From: Nitrosopumilus sp. Nsub
Lineage (GTDB): Archaea; Thermoproteota; Nitrososphaeria; Nitrososphaerales; Nitrosopumilaceae
Direction: 5' to 3'
Assembly: GCF_001541925.1 (NCBI RefSeq)
Contig: NZ_LQMW01000009.1
Location: 1 to 64,000 of the forward strand
Length of the DNA: 64,000 nt
Program-made: the position numbers and the translations under genes
In this document: positions 44,741 to 52,799 of the stretch, piece by piece
Position numbering within the stretch: the stretch's first letter is position 1
Layout: every line of letters begins with the position of its first letter
Notes under the pieces: generated by a model
Database searches by the model: none
Seen by the model: the letters and a program-made list of their open reading frames with translations, nothing else
Told to the model about the DNA's origin: nothing

Positions 44741-46039
44741 ATGGACAATTCTAACACACACATTATCTATGTTCTTTTAGATGGTGTTGGAGATCTACCG
44801 CATCCAGATTTAGATGGAAAAACACCTTTAGAAGCAGCAAATACGCCTACTTTAGACAAAATTGCAAGCAATGGTGTCATCGGGGAAGTGATTTCAGTAG
44901 GAAAAGGCATTGCCCCAGAATCAGATATTGCAGTATTCAATATGTTAGGTTACAAATTTGAACATGCAGATTATGCTGGAAGAGGAGTTATAGAAGCAAT
45001 AGGAGTTGGAATTGATTTTAAAGATGGGGATTTAGCATTAAGAGGAAATTATTCAACATTAGACGATAATGAAATTATTACAGATAGAAGAGCTGGAAGA
45101 CACATAGAAAAAGCAGACGCAGAAGGAATTGCAAAAGAATTAGAAGAAAAAATTCAGTTCTCAGTACCAGATACTCAAGTTGTTGTTGCACCAACAATAG
45201 GACACAGAGTGACAGTTAGAATTAGAGCACAGTCTAAAAAATTATCATCAAGAATTACAAATACAGATCCTGCATATAGCAACATTGGAGGAATGGGTGT
45301 AGCAAAAGAGATAGGAGATAATTTGAAAGTTGAAAAATGTTTACCGTTAGAAGATATCGATAATGCTGAAATTACATCAAACTTAGTAAATGAATTTTCA
45401 GAACAATCTATCAAAATTATGAGAAACAGTGAAATTAATAAAAAAAGAAAAGAATTAAACAAAAAACAACTAAGTTGTATTCTACTTCGAGATGCAGGTA
45501 ACAAATACCCGGATGTGCCACCAATTAATGAAAAACATGAAATGAAATTTTCATGTATTGTAGACATGCCAGTAGAGTTAGGAATTTCAGAAGTTCTAAA
45601 AATGAAAGCATTTGAAGCAGGAGGTTTAACAGATTATGAGGAAAAAGCAAGAGTTGCTGCAAAAGCAATGGAAACACATAATGCAATTTATGTTCACCTT
45701 AAAGGACCTGATGAATTTGGCCACGATGGGGATGCAATTGGTAAAATGAAAAACATAGAAGAAATTGATCAAAGATTTTTCAAAACACTAGTAGAAAATA
45801 TAGATTCAAACAACGTTGCAATAATTATTTCTGCAGACCATTCAACTCCATGTATTAACAAAGGACATAGTGATGATCCAGTGCCAGTAGTTGTTTCAGC
45901 AGATTTTATCAAAAATGATGGTACCACAAGAATGACTGAAGATCAAGCAAAAAAAGGAAGTATCGGATTATTACAAGGGGCAGAAGTTGTTACAAAATCA
46001 TTAGAACTAATCAGATCTCAAATAAAACCAGATCATTAA
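44741..46039 (+). CDS. apgM: 2,3-bisphosphoglycerate-independent phosphoglycerate mutase (archaeal ApgM)
   Basis: The roughly 432-residue enzyme interconverts 3- and 2-phosphoglycerate in gluconeogenesis. The archaeal signature IIYVLLDGVGDLPHPDLDGKTPLE begins the protein and GIAPESDIAVFNMLGY carries the catalytic serine. C-terminal metal sites include FGHDGDAIGKM and SADHSTPC. ATG at 44741 suits the family start better than a TTG at 44693. It overlaps the DUF309 gene by 29 bases, tail to tail. Confidence 0.93.
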   Translation: MDNSNTHIIYVLLDGVGDLPHPDLDGKTPLEAANTPTLDKIASNGVIGEVISVGKGIAPESDIAVFNMLGYKFEHADYAGRGVIEAIGVGIDFKDGDLALRGNYSTLDDNEIITDRRAGRHIEKADAEGIAKELEEKIQFSVPDTQVVVAPTIGHRVTVRIRAQSKKLSSRITNTDPAYSNIGGMGVAKEIGDNLKVEKCLPLEDIDNAEITSNLVNEFSEQSIKIMRNSEINKKRKELNKKQLSCILLRDAGNKYPDVPPINEKHEMKFSCIVDMPVELGISEVLKMKAFEAGGLTDYEEKARVAAKAMETHNAIYVHLKGPDEFGHDGDAIGKMKNIEEIDQRFFKTLVENIDSNNVAIIISADHSTPCINKGHSDDPVPVVVSADFIKNDGTTRMTEDQAKKGSIGLLQGAEVVTKSLELIRSQIKPDH

Positions 46040-46571
46040 TTTTCTGCATCTCAATAGATTTTTCCCGAATTCTTTCAATGTCTATTGAGTGATATATTGA
46101 AGGGGAAGTTCCTAATTTTTCTAATGCTCTTGTAAGCATAGCAACCCCAATACTCAATTCATTTTCTTGAGCATGAGCATATGCTACTGCCACAAGTATT
46201 ATTCCTTGCACTAATTCTTTTTCACGTCCAAAGCATTGTTTCCAGACACCTTCAAATGCCTCATGACATTCCCAAAATCGTTCACTGTTAAAATAAAATA
46301 TTCCGTCCTTAATTCCTTGATCTATTTCAATTTCTTCTTCTATTACATGTCGAATATTATCTAATTCACCAATTGGAGACAATTTCTTAACTAGTTCATC
46401 TACATCTTTTGTTTCAATAGCTACATCAAATTCAATAAATTTAGTAGCAACTCTACAAAGTCGAATATGAGCATCGGTCCCAGTAATCAGATCTCTTGCA
46501 CGATAAAGAACTTCACGAGAATTCATGGGAATAAATTTTTCATTTTTTAAATGAATCAAATATCGCTCCAT
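46011..46571 (-). CDS. DUF309-family protein
   Basis: The 186-residue protein has a C-terminal DUF309 domain (about 85-180), seen as GIFYFNSERFWECHEAFEGVW and GIILVAVAYAHAQENE, with paired His-Glu residues that suggest a metal site or helical bundle. The N-terminal part is an unrecognised domain of about 80 residues. Its role is unknown. The 29-base convergent overlap with apgM is unusually long for this window. Confidence 0.8.
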   Translation of the reverse strand: MERYLIHLKNEKFIPMNSREVLYRARDLITGTDAHIRLCRVATKFIEFDVAIETKDVDELVKKLSPIGELDNIRHVIEEEIEIDQGIKDGIFYFNSERFWECHEAFEGVWKQCFGREKELVQGIILVAVAYAHAQENELSIGVAMLTRALEKLGTSPSIYHSIDIERIREKSIEMQKINDLVLFEI

Positions 46572-46621
46572 ATCATGAATTCATCCCATTTTCTTAAATT
46601 TCTTGTGTAAATTCAACTAGG

Positions 46622-46629
46622 TTTATATG
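46622..46629 (+). promoter_or_regulatory. TATA-like box for rps24e
   Basis: TTTATATG is centred about 28 bases before the ATG at 46654, a strong archaeal TATA match. Confidence 0.55.
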
Positions 46630-46653
46630 AAATATCCAAAGGATTTTTGATAC

Positions 46654-47025
46654 ATGTCAACTATTGAGACACTTTCAGATGTCAATAATACCTTCTTATC
46701 AAGAAGAGAATTAACTTGTGATTTTCCAGGGTTAGGTGGAAAATTAAAGAATATGGAAGCAGTAGACATGATTACAAAAGAATTCAAACTAGATGGCAAA
46801 GTAGTGATACCAATGAGACTAAAAACTCATGTTGGAATGTCAAAAGTTACAGGAACTTTCTATGTTTATGATGATGAAGGATTGGCAAAAAAACACATCA
46901 ATCCAACAATCTTTTCAAGATTAGAAAAAACTAAAGCAAAAATAGCTGAAGCTGAAAAAGCAGCAGCTGAAGCACCAACAGAAGATGCAGCAGCTGAAGC
47001 ACCAACAGAGGAGAAAACAGAATAA
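46654..47025 (+). CDS. rps24e: 30S ribosomal protein S24e
   Basis: The 123-residue protein carries the S24e core, with SRRELTCDF near residue 16 and VIPMRLKTHVGMSKVTGTFYVYDDE in the middle (outlined). The C-terminal 25 residues are an Ala/Glu-rich tail with a repeated AAEAPTE unit, an addition beyond the normal core. It forms an operon with S27ae: the stop shares a base with the next ATG (TAATG). Confidence 0.93.
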   Translation: MSTIETLSDVNNTFLSRRELTCDFPGLGGKLKNMEAVDMITKEFKLDGKVVIPMRLKTHVGMSKVTGTFYVYDDEGLAKKHINPTIFSRLEKTKAKIAEAEKAAAEAPTEDAAAEAPTEEKTE

Positions 47026-47210
47026 TGCCTGTAGAGAAAAAAGGCAGCAAAGGTTCTAGTCCAAAAGTTTATGGTTATTTCAAAATTGATGGCGATAAAG
47101 CAACAAGAACTAAGAAAAATTGTTCAAGATGTGGAAAAGGAGTATACATGTCTGAACATAAAGATAGAAACACATGTGGAAAATGTGGTTTGACAGAATT
47201 CAAACAATAA
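47025..47210 (+). CDS. rps27ae: 30S ribosomal protein S27ae
   Basis: The 61-residue zinc-ribbon ribosomal protein has VYGYFKIDGDKATRTKKNC-SRCG and later CGKCG, the four zinc cysteines. It is the archaeal S27ae without the ubiquitin fusion found in eukaryotes. It follows S24e with a one-base overlap, the usual archaeal order. Confidence 0.95.
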   Translation: MPVEKKGSKGSSPKVYGYFKIDGDKATRTKKNCSRCGKGVYMSEHKDRNTCGKCGLTEFKQ

Positions 47211-47229
47211 AATCAATAAAATAAATTAT

Positions 47230-47940
47230 TTAGTACAATATTTTTTTACGTATTTTTGCACTTTTTTCTTCCAGCTCAGTAATTTTTAAAATAAATTTAG
47301 GATCAAGTTTAATGTTGGATAAAGATTCAGCAGATAATTTCACATTGTTGGCATCTAAAGAAATATTAGATTTAGGCAAATTTCTATCAGACCAAAATTT
47401 TATTACTTTATCTTCAAGTTTGTAATCACGAAAACCAGATGGAAATTTTTTTGTGATATGATTTAGTAATGTTCTATCATTAAAAACAGCTCGAGGTTCA
47501 AACAATCTAGTTTCATCACTATACACATTTTCAAATAAATTTCCAGATAATTCGTCAGAAATTAATTCCATTTTTGAGATTTTTCTAATTAATTCTAAAA
47601 AATGTAAAAATTCATGAGCCAAAATTGCATGTATGGTACCTTTCAACCCATAAGCAATCAAAGGAGCAGAAATTTGAATAACAACTTGAAATTTTTCCTC
47701 AAACATTACAGGAATTGTCCTTGCAAATAAAATTCCATATTCATATGAATTTGGATCAGATGAAGATAGTACCAAAGAAGGTTCAACATATGCTACAGGG
47801 TATTGAATACCAGATGCTTTTTCAATTCGATTAATTCCAGCAACTGTAATTGGAAAACGCTTCAAAGTAAGATCATAAACATCTTCAGGTATAAGACCCT
47901 TAGAATATGCATCTCTAAAACGAACTAAAGGATCCAACAT
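47230..47940 (-). CDS. Putative zinc metalloprotease-like protein
   Basis: The 236-residue protein has an HExxH motif, His109-Glu110-Phe-Leu-His113 in AILAHEFLHFLE, inside a helix as in zinc peptidases. The remaining parts show no recognised domain; no membrane span is clear. It could be an M48-like or unclassified soluble peptidase. The third ligand is not evident. It converges on the S27ae gene with a 19-base gap. Confidence 0.65.
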   Translation of the reverse strand: MLDPLVRFRDAYSKGLIPEDVYDLTLKRFPITVAGINRIEKASGIQYPVAYVEPSLVLSSSDPNSYEYGILFARTIPVMFEEKFQVVIQISAPLIAYGLKGTIHAILAHEFLHFLELIRKISKMELISDELSGNLFENVYSDETRLFEPRAVFNDRTLLNHITKKFPSGFRDYKLEDKVIKFWSDRNLPKSNISLDANNVKLSAESLSNIKLDPKFILKITELEEKSAKIRKKILY

Positions 47941-47978
47941 TAATTATTAAAAATTTTAATGTAAAAATGTTGATTTTC

Positions 47979-48077
47979 TTACGATCTAGGTTTTCCACAT
48001 TTTGCTTTTTTTACTCTACGAGTATTTGCTCTTTGATCAGCATGTCTTTGATGTTTACCTTTTTTTCTCATTGGCAT
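47979..48077 (-). CDS. Small basic 32-residue protein, possibly ribosome-associated
   Basis: ATG at 48077 to TAA at 47979-47981 encodes MPMRKKGKHQRHADQRANT and then a basic stretch ending CGKPRS. About 40 percent of the residues are Lys, Arg or His, with a single cysteine. It lies next to the pus10 gene and close to ribosomal genes, which suits an RNA-binding role. It does not match a ribosomal protein family I can name. Confidence 0.55.
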   Translation of the reverse strand: MPMRKKGKHQRHADQRANTRRVKKAKCGKPRS

Positions 48078-48102
48078 GATAAATTACGATATTTAGTGCT
48101 AG

Positions 48103-49257
48103 TTAATTGTTATCATTTACAAAAATTTTGAGAAAATCAAATTCCTTAGCAATACAATTAGTTCCAATAGTTACAGAAACATTAGGTTCAACGTTAGTTC
48201 CAGTCACAAATCGTTTAATTGGCAATCCACCTTCAGCCTTAATTTTTAATACTATCAAATGATCAGAGTTTTTTCTATAACTCAAATCAAAAATTTTTTT
48301 TTCGTAAGATCTTCCAGATTTTTCAGAAATTATAATAGGAATATTTTTGAGAGTTTTTAATTTTTTCAGATGTTTGGATTCAAATTTTGAATCAGTAGCA
48401 ATTTTAATAGAAATCAAAGAAGAAAACTTCAAAGGAGTTTTAGGATAATCATCGATTATTTTCATATTTGAAACAGAGATAGAATCAGAAAGAAAATCAA
48501 AAAGTCTTTTTTTCCTTTTTACAGGATTTTGGAGTTTAACTACAAAAGGCCGACCAGAACCCAATACCAAACTAGATTTATCTTCACCGCCTATCCAAGT
48601 AAATTTTGTCGTAGTTCCACCAAATTTTTTAAAAATTAATTTTGAGATAATTCCCTCAATACTATCAAATTCTGTAATTCCATGAAAATTACAAGTTCTG
48701 CATCCCTTTCCAGAACAATTATCACAAGATTTCTGTTTTTGAGAATATCCTCGTTTAGATTTAGTATACCTTCCAGAAATAACAAGAGGTTTTGAATATA
48801 GATTACAAGAATGTTCTTTGAGATTAACAGTAAAAATGACATCTGGATCAATATAATTAATAATTTTTTTTGTCTTTTTTGAAAAAAGTTTTCCCAATTC
48901 TTTTGCAATATCAGATTTTATACCATCAATTCCTCGTAACTTAAATTCAGATTTTAAAGCATCATCTCTATCAATTATAGAAGGCTTAACTATTGTTCCA
49001 ATACTAAAAGTATCAAATCCATAATCTAAGGATGAATCTAGCATTAATTTTGAAAAATAATCCAAATTATCAAAGAGATTTTTACAAATGTGACATGGGT
49101 TATTGGAACTATGACCATTCTTTAGTTTTTTACCAAGTAATTTATTTGAAGATAAACGAAGTTGTTTTGAAAATAATCTACCTAAACAAAAATTACATAA
49201 ATCATATTTTTCAATAATTTCCTTTGAAGAAGAAAGGACAGTAGAATATTTAGACAT
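48103..49257 (-). CDS. pus10: tRNA pseudouridine synthase Pus10
   Basis: The 384-residue archaeal enzyme makes pseudouridine 54 and 55 in the T loop of tRNA. The N-terminal THUMP-like domain carries zinc cysteines Cys21/Cys24 (CNFC) and Cys55/Cys58 (CHIC). The catalytic half contains the GRYTKSKRGYSQ region, CxxC near SCDNC and GSGRPFVVKLQNP. The length matches archaeal Pus10. It is upstream of SRP54 in the minus-strand order only by position; both are transcribed leftward. Confidence 0.9.
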   Translation of the reverse strand: MSKYSTVLSSSKEIIEKYDLCNFCLGRLFSKQLRLSSNKLLGKKLKNGHSSNNPCHICKNLFDNLDYFSKLMLDSSLDYGFDTFSIGTIVKPSIIDRDDALKSEFKLRGIDGIKSDIAKELGKLFSKKTKKIINYIDPDVIFTVNLKEHSCNLYSKPLVISGRYTKSKRGYSQKQKSCDNCSGKGCRTCNFHGITEFDSIEGIISKLIFKKFGGTTTKFTWIGGEDKSSLVLGSGRPFVVKLQNPVKRKKRLFDFLSDSISVSNMKIIDDYPKTPLKFSSLISIKIATDSKFESKHLKKLKTLKNIPIIISEKSGRSYEKKIFDLSYRKNSDHLIVLKIKAEGGLPIKRFVTGTNVEPNVSVTIGTNCIAKEFDFLKIFVNDNN

Positions 49258-49279
49258 TTTTGATTTGAGATAATATCAG

Positions 49280-50605
49280 TTATCCCAAACCCATTTTTCT
49301 TAAAGTGCCCTGCATTTGACGACCTTTAGAAGCTTTCATCAAATTCTTTGAATTTTTATAATTTTTCATTAATTCTTTTACTTCACTTTCAGGCCATCCA
49401 GAACCTCTAGCAATCCTTTTGATTCTTGAAGAATTGAGTAAATCAGGGTCTGCTTTTTCATCTTTATTCATACTTTGAATAATGTATCTCCATTTGGATA
49501 CTCTGTCTTCCATTTGATCAACTTGATCTTCTTTTACCATTCCAGACATTCCCGGCATACTGTCAAGAAGTCCTTTTAGTGAACCAACTTTTGTTACTTC
49601 TTCTAATTGATAAAAGAAATCATCCATGTTCATTTTTCCACTGGAAATACGTTTCATTCTAACATCATCACCTTCATTTTCTAATCTTTTTGCTAAATCT
49701 AATACAGCCTGAATATCACCCATCCCAAGTAATCTGCCAACAAATCTAGTCGGAGAAAATTTTTCTAAATCATCAATTCTTTCACCAGTACCAATGTACA
49801 TAATTTGAGCACCAGTTGCTGCAGATGCAGCTAATGCGCCGCCACCTTTTGCAGAACTATCTAATTTTGAAATTATAACACCACCAACAGGGATAGTTTT
49901 ATGAAATGCTTCAGCTTGATTGAAACATTGTTGACCAATTGTTCCATCAATTACAAGTAGAGCTAAATCAGGATCTGCAACTTTATTGATTCTACTCATC
50001 TCTTCAAGTAAATCTTGTTCTTCTTTGTGACGACCAGCAGTATCAATAATTATTACATCAAGAGGTTGTCCTGCAAAATGTTTTAATCCATTTTGGACAA
50101 TATTTGGAGAATCTTTATTATTTTCTTCACCATAAACTTCGACATTTGATTTTTCACACATCATTTTTAATTGAACCAATGCACCTGGTCGATAAGTATC
50201 AGCACCAACAACACCAACCTTATGACCTTGTCCAGTCAAAAATTTTGCAAGTTTTGATGCAACAGTAGTTTTACCACTTCCCTGAATTCCCAATAAAATA
50301 ATTTTATTTTGTTTTCCAGGTTTAAGTTCGAAATCAGACTCGTTACCCAATAATTTTGATAATTCATCATATAGAATTTTCACAATATGATCTTTACGAG
50401 ATAATCCAGGAGGAGGAGTTTCATTTAACGAGCGTTCTTCTAACCTTTTAGTAATTTCAAGTACTAGTCGAACATTGACATCAGAGGTCAATAAAGCCCG
50501 TTGAACATCTTTACAAAGATCTTTAATTAATTCCTCATCAATGCCTGAAGATTTAACAATTTTTTTAATTGCATCTCCTAAGCTACTTTTTAATCCATCA
50601 AGCAT
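49280..50605 (-). CDS. srp54: Signal recognition particle GTPase SRP54
   Basis: The 441-residue SRP54 targets nascent membrane and secreted proteins. N domain at about 1-88, G domain with the P-loop GIQGSGKTT at 106-114, DTAGR and SKLDSSAKGGGALA (G4 region), then a methionine-rich M domain (about 310-441; DSMPGMSGMV) for RNA and signal binding. It overlaps the Dph6-like gene by eight bases, so the pair is likely cotranscribed. SRP19 lies at 58118. Confidence 0.95.
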   Translation of the reverse strand: MLDGLKSSLGDAIKKIVKSSGIDEELIKDLCKDVQRALLTSDVNVRLVLEITKRLEERSLNETPPPGLSRKDHIVKILYDELSKLLGNESDFELKPGKQNKIILLGIQGSGKTTVASKLAKFLTGQGHKVGVVGADTYRPGALVQLKMMCEKSNVEVYGEENNKDSPNIVQNGLKHFAGQPLDVIIIDTAGRHKEEQDLLEEMSRINKVADPDLALLVIDGTIGQQCFNQAEAFHKTIPVGGVIISKLDSSAKGGGALAASAATGAQIMYIGTGERIDDLEKFSPTRFVGRLLGMGDIQAVLDLAKRLENEGDDVRMKRISSGKMNMDDFFYQLEEVTKVGSLKGLLDSMPGMSGMVKEDQVDQMEDRVSKWRYIIQSMNKDEKADPDLLNSSRIKRIARGSGWPESEVKELMKNYKNSKNLMKASKGRQMQGTLRKMGLG

Positions 50606-51287
50606 TGCAATTTAACTCCGCATCCACTATTTCAAACCTTCCTCTATAACCATCCCAATTTTTTGTGAATTTATTAATTTTAATAGAATTAGAAAATAAA
50701 GGACAATCTATAACAAAGGTTTCAGCCTCTCCACCTTCAAAATTCAAATTAAATCCAAATTTGTCAGATAAAATTTCTAATTTTTTCATATCAGATTTTG
50801 AAATTAATTTTCCTAGCCATTGATCGTCTAAACCATCAGATGAAACAGTAGTCATAATAAAATGAAAATTGGATTCCATCAAATCATTCATGTATTTTTT
50901 TGGTTCACTTTCCCATAAGGGGGAAACAGAAATCAAATTTAATTTCCCACACAAACTTTCAAATTTTTCTTTTTGAAATTTACTTTTTATTCCACCATGA
51001 ACCAATCCCTCGATTTTAAATTCATCTATAGCATTTTTCAATAATTTTTCTAACACAATTAATTCATCATTTGTTTCATCTGAAGAAGAAGAGATAGTTA
51101 ATTGAGGAATTTTCAAGGATTTAGATTGTAATTTTGTCCATTTTAAATTTGGGTGATGTAAAAGATGACTTTCATCAGATTTTGCAAAAACACTCAAGAG
51201 ACACACAATCTCATGTCCTTGTTTTTTAGCAAGATGAATTGCATAAGTACTATCTTTCCCACCAGAAAAAAGACAAGCTAATTTCAT
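50598..51287 (-). CDS. Diphthine-ammonia ligase-like ATP pyrophosphatase
   Basis: The roughly 229-residue protein resembles Dph6, which performs the last step of diphthamide synthesis on EF-2. The PP-loop start KLACLFSGGKDSTYAIHLA binds ATP, and FEGGEAETFVIDCPLF is the family's second signature. An in-frame ATG one codon earlier exists at 51290. Its end overlaps srp54. The neighbouring aIF5A gene is, by chance or design, also a factor with a modified residue. Confidence 0.85.
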   Translation of the reverse strand: MKLACLFSGGKDSTYAIHLAKKQGHEIVCLLSVFAKSDESHLLHHPNLKWTKLQSKSLKIPQLTISSSSDETNDELIVLEKLLKNAIDEFKIEGLVHGGIKSKFQKEKFESLCGKLNLISVSPLWESEPKKYMNDLMESNFHFIMTTVSSDGLDDQWLGKLISKSDMKKLEILSDKFGFNLNFEGGEAETFVIDCPLFSNSIKINKFTKNWDGYRGRFEIVDAELNCNA

Positions 51288-51334
51288 CAATTAATAAAAA
51301 TGAGACTCTAATAAAATTCTAAAATTTTTGATTG

Positions 51335-51399
51335 AGATGCCTCAATACTCATAATCGTCATCACAAATCAGACGGCTTTTCCGATAATCATCAGCATCT
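51335..51399 (-). ncRNA. Box C/D guide RNA with predicted tRNA-Met C34 target
   Basis: The minus strand holds a full archaeal box C/D layout. A terminal stem AGATGC (51394-51399) pairs with GCATCT (51335-51340). Box C TGATGA is at 51388-51393, guide 51372-51387, D' box CTGA 51368-51371, a four-base spacer, C' box TGATGA 51358-51363, guide CGATTATGAGTA 51346-51357, then D box TTGA 51342-51345 (variant of CTGA). The second guide pairs with ACTCATAATCG, an elongator tRNA-Met anticodon arm, placing C34 opposite the fifth guide base from box D. Confidence 0.8.
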
Positions 51400-51476
51400 G
51401 TAATAGTGTTACAATTATAGAATTTTAGTGCTATGATTGAAATCAAATAATGAAAATATGTTGCAGAATTCTAAGT

Positions 51477-51890
51477 TTAACTATTTTTAATACTCATGAT
51501 TTTTGTATTATCCATTACAACCCAATATTCAACATTTTGTCCGTTTTCCAATTTTCCTTGAACAGAGTCGTCAATCATTGCAATGTCAATAGTTTCAAAG
51601 GATTCATTATCCATAACTTGTACAGTATCACCATTTATTGAGATTATTTGACCAACTTTCTTGTTAATCATTGGAACATGGATTTGCATACTTACAGGTC
51701 CAACATGAGGTCTATTTTTGCCATCAAAAATTCCCTGACCAACGATTCTAGCTTTTGCTGCACCGTGTTTTCCAGGTTTTGAAGTATCGTACTCAATAAT
51801 TCTACATGGTTCCCCACTAGGTTGATCAGAGTGAGGTAGTAGAATGTATGATCCAATTTTCAATGAACCCAAATCAGATGGTTTACTCAT
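51477..51890 (-). CDS. eif5a: Translation initiation factor aIF5A
   Basis: The 137-residue factor stimulates peptide bond formation at prolines. The hypusination loop is SKPGKHGAAKARIV with the modified lysine at Lys41. The C-terminal half is the OB-fold domain. The start MSKPSDLGSLKIGSYIL is typical. The box C/D RNA lies 78 bases downstream on the same strand and could be processed from its 3' transcript. Confidence 0.95.
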   Translation of the reverse strand: MSKPSDLGSLKIGSYILLPHSDQPSGEPCRIIEYDTSKPGKHGAAKARIVGQGIFDGKNRPHVGPVSMQIHVPMINKKVGQIISINGDTVQVMDNESFETIDIAMIDDSVQGKLENGQNVEYWVVMDNTKIMSIKNS

Positions 51891-51920
51891 AAAATTCAGT
51901 TTTTGCTCGAATATTTAACT

Positions 51921-52532
51921 CTACTTTAGTTGATCAAGAATAGAAAGACTCAAGAGATTTGATAAAGTAAAACCTTTCCTAGTTACATCACGTTGTGTTT
52001 GATCACAATATTTTTTGACGCTTTGATGACTTTTTTCACTTGCCACTTCAATTACAATCATATTTTCAGAATAGGGGAACGTAAATTTTGAAGGAATAGA
52101 GCAAGTAGTAGTCATGTTTCCAATTCCAGCAACTTCAATTTTTTCTCTTTTTAATAATAAGCCAGCAATTTCAACTAAATCATCCATATCTTCACCATAT
52201 TCTAGATAATAAATAGAAATGAAATTTGTTTCACCTAAAACTTCCCGTTCGAAGAGATCATCATGAATATTGAAAACAAATGAAGTTTTTTCTTGTACAT
52301 GTTGAGATAATTCTTTTTCTACAATTGAACTGTCCTTAAATTTAGCTAATAAGTAGTGGTTTGCTGAAGTTGAAAAATAGGGTTGACTATCACTTGAAAA
52401 AGTTCCAGTTACAAAAAATAATTTTTCAATATTTTTAGAACTTGACCAAGATTCTTTTAATTCAAGAGAATCACGATTGTGTAAATAAGGTGCACAAACA
52501 TATCCCGAATAAGACAATTTTAATTCAGACAT
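51921..52532 (-). CDS. Unknown 203-residue protein
   Basis: The protein is soluble, serine-rich and acidic with mixed strand and helix prediction. It includes SYSGYVCAPYLHNRDSLELKE near the start (outlined) and a later VEIAGLLLKREKIEVAGIGNMTTTCS segment. No domain is recognised. It lies 30 bases upstream of aIF5A on the same strand and may be cotranscribed with it. Confidence 0.65.
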   Translation of the reverse strand: MSELKLSYSGYVCAPYLHNRDSLELKESWSSSKNIEKLFFVTGTFSSDSQPYFSTSANHYLLAKFKDSSIVEKELSQHVQEKTSFVFNIHDDLFEREVLGETNFISIYYLEYGEDMDDLVEIAGLLLKREKIEVAGIGNMTTTCSIPSKFTFPYSENMIVIEVASEKSHQSVKKYCDQTQRDVTRKGFTLSNLLSLSILDQLK

Positions 52533-52595
52533 TATTAATGAGAAATTTTTAGAGTATTTATCAATATATTAGACCAAATTAAAAAAGCACGATGG

Positions 52596-52606
52596 TTTTT
52601 TAATAA
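52596..52606 (+). promoter_or_regulatory. TATA-like box for tRNA-Tyr
   Basis: TTTTTAATAAC is centred about 26 bases before the tRNA 5' end at 52628. Confidence 0.5.
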
Positions 52607-52627
52607 CTCAATACACATAATTTTTGT

Positions 52628-52751
52628 CCCGTGGTAGCTCAGCCTGGTAGAGCTTCCGGCTGTAGTTGTTGGCTTAAGATGGCTGACCGAAAAACAGCAT
52701 ATCAGGCATACAGAAACCGGGTTGTCGCATGTTCAATTCATGCCCGCGGGA
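52628..52751 (+). tRNA. tRNA-Tyr (anticodon GTA) with intron
   Basis: The gene folds as a tRNA: acceptor CCCGTGG/CCGCGGG, D arm GCTC/GAGC, anticodon stem TCCGG/CCGGG, T arm GCATG-TTCAATT-CATGC and discriminator A at 52751. The C1-G72 pair is characteristic of archaeal tRNA-Tyr. Anticodon GTA is at 52662-52664, and a 50-base intron (52666-52715) sits after position 37, the canonical site. Bases CCA follow at 52752-52754, so the 3' end is encoded. Confidence 0.95.
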
Positions 52752-52799
52752 CCACAAAATTTTTACAAAAAAAGAGATCCACATTAAACAAAATATTGG

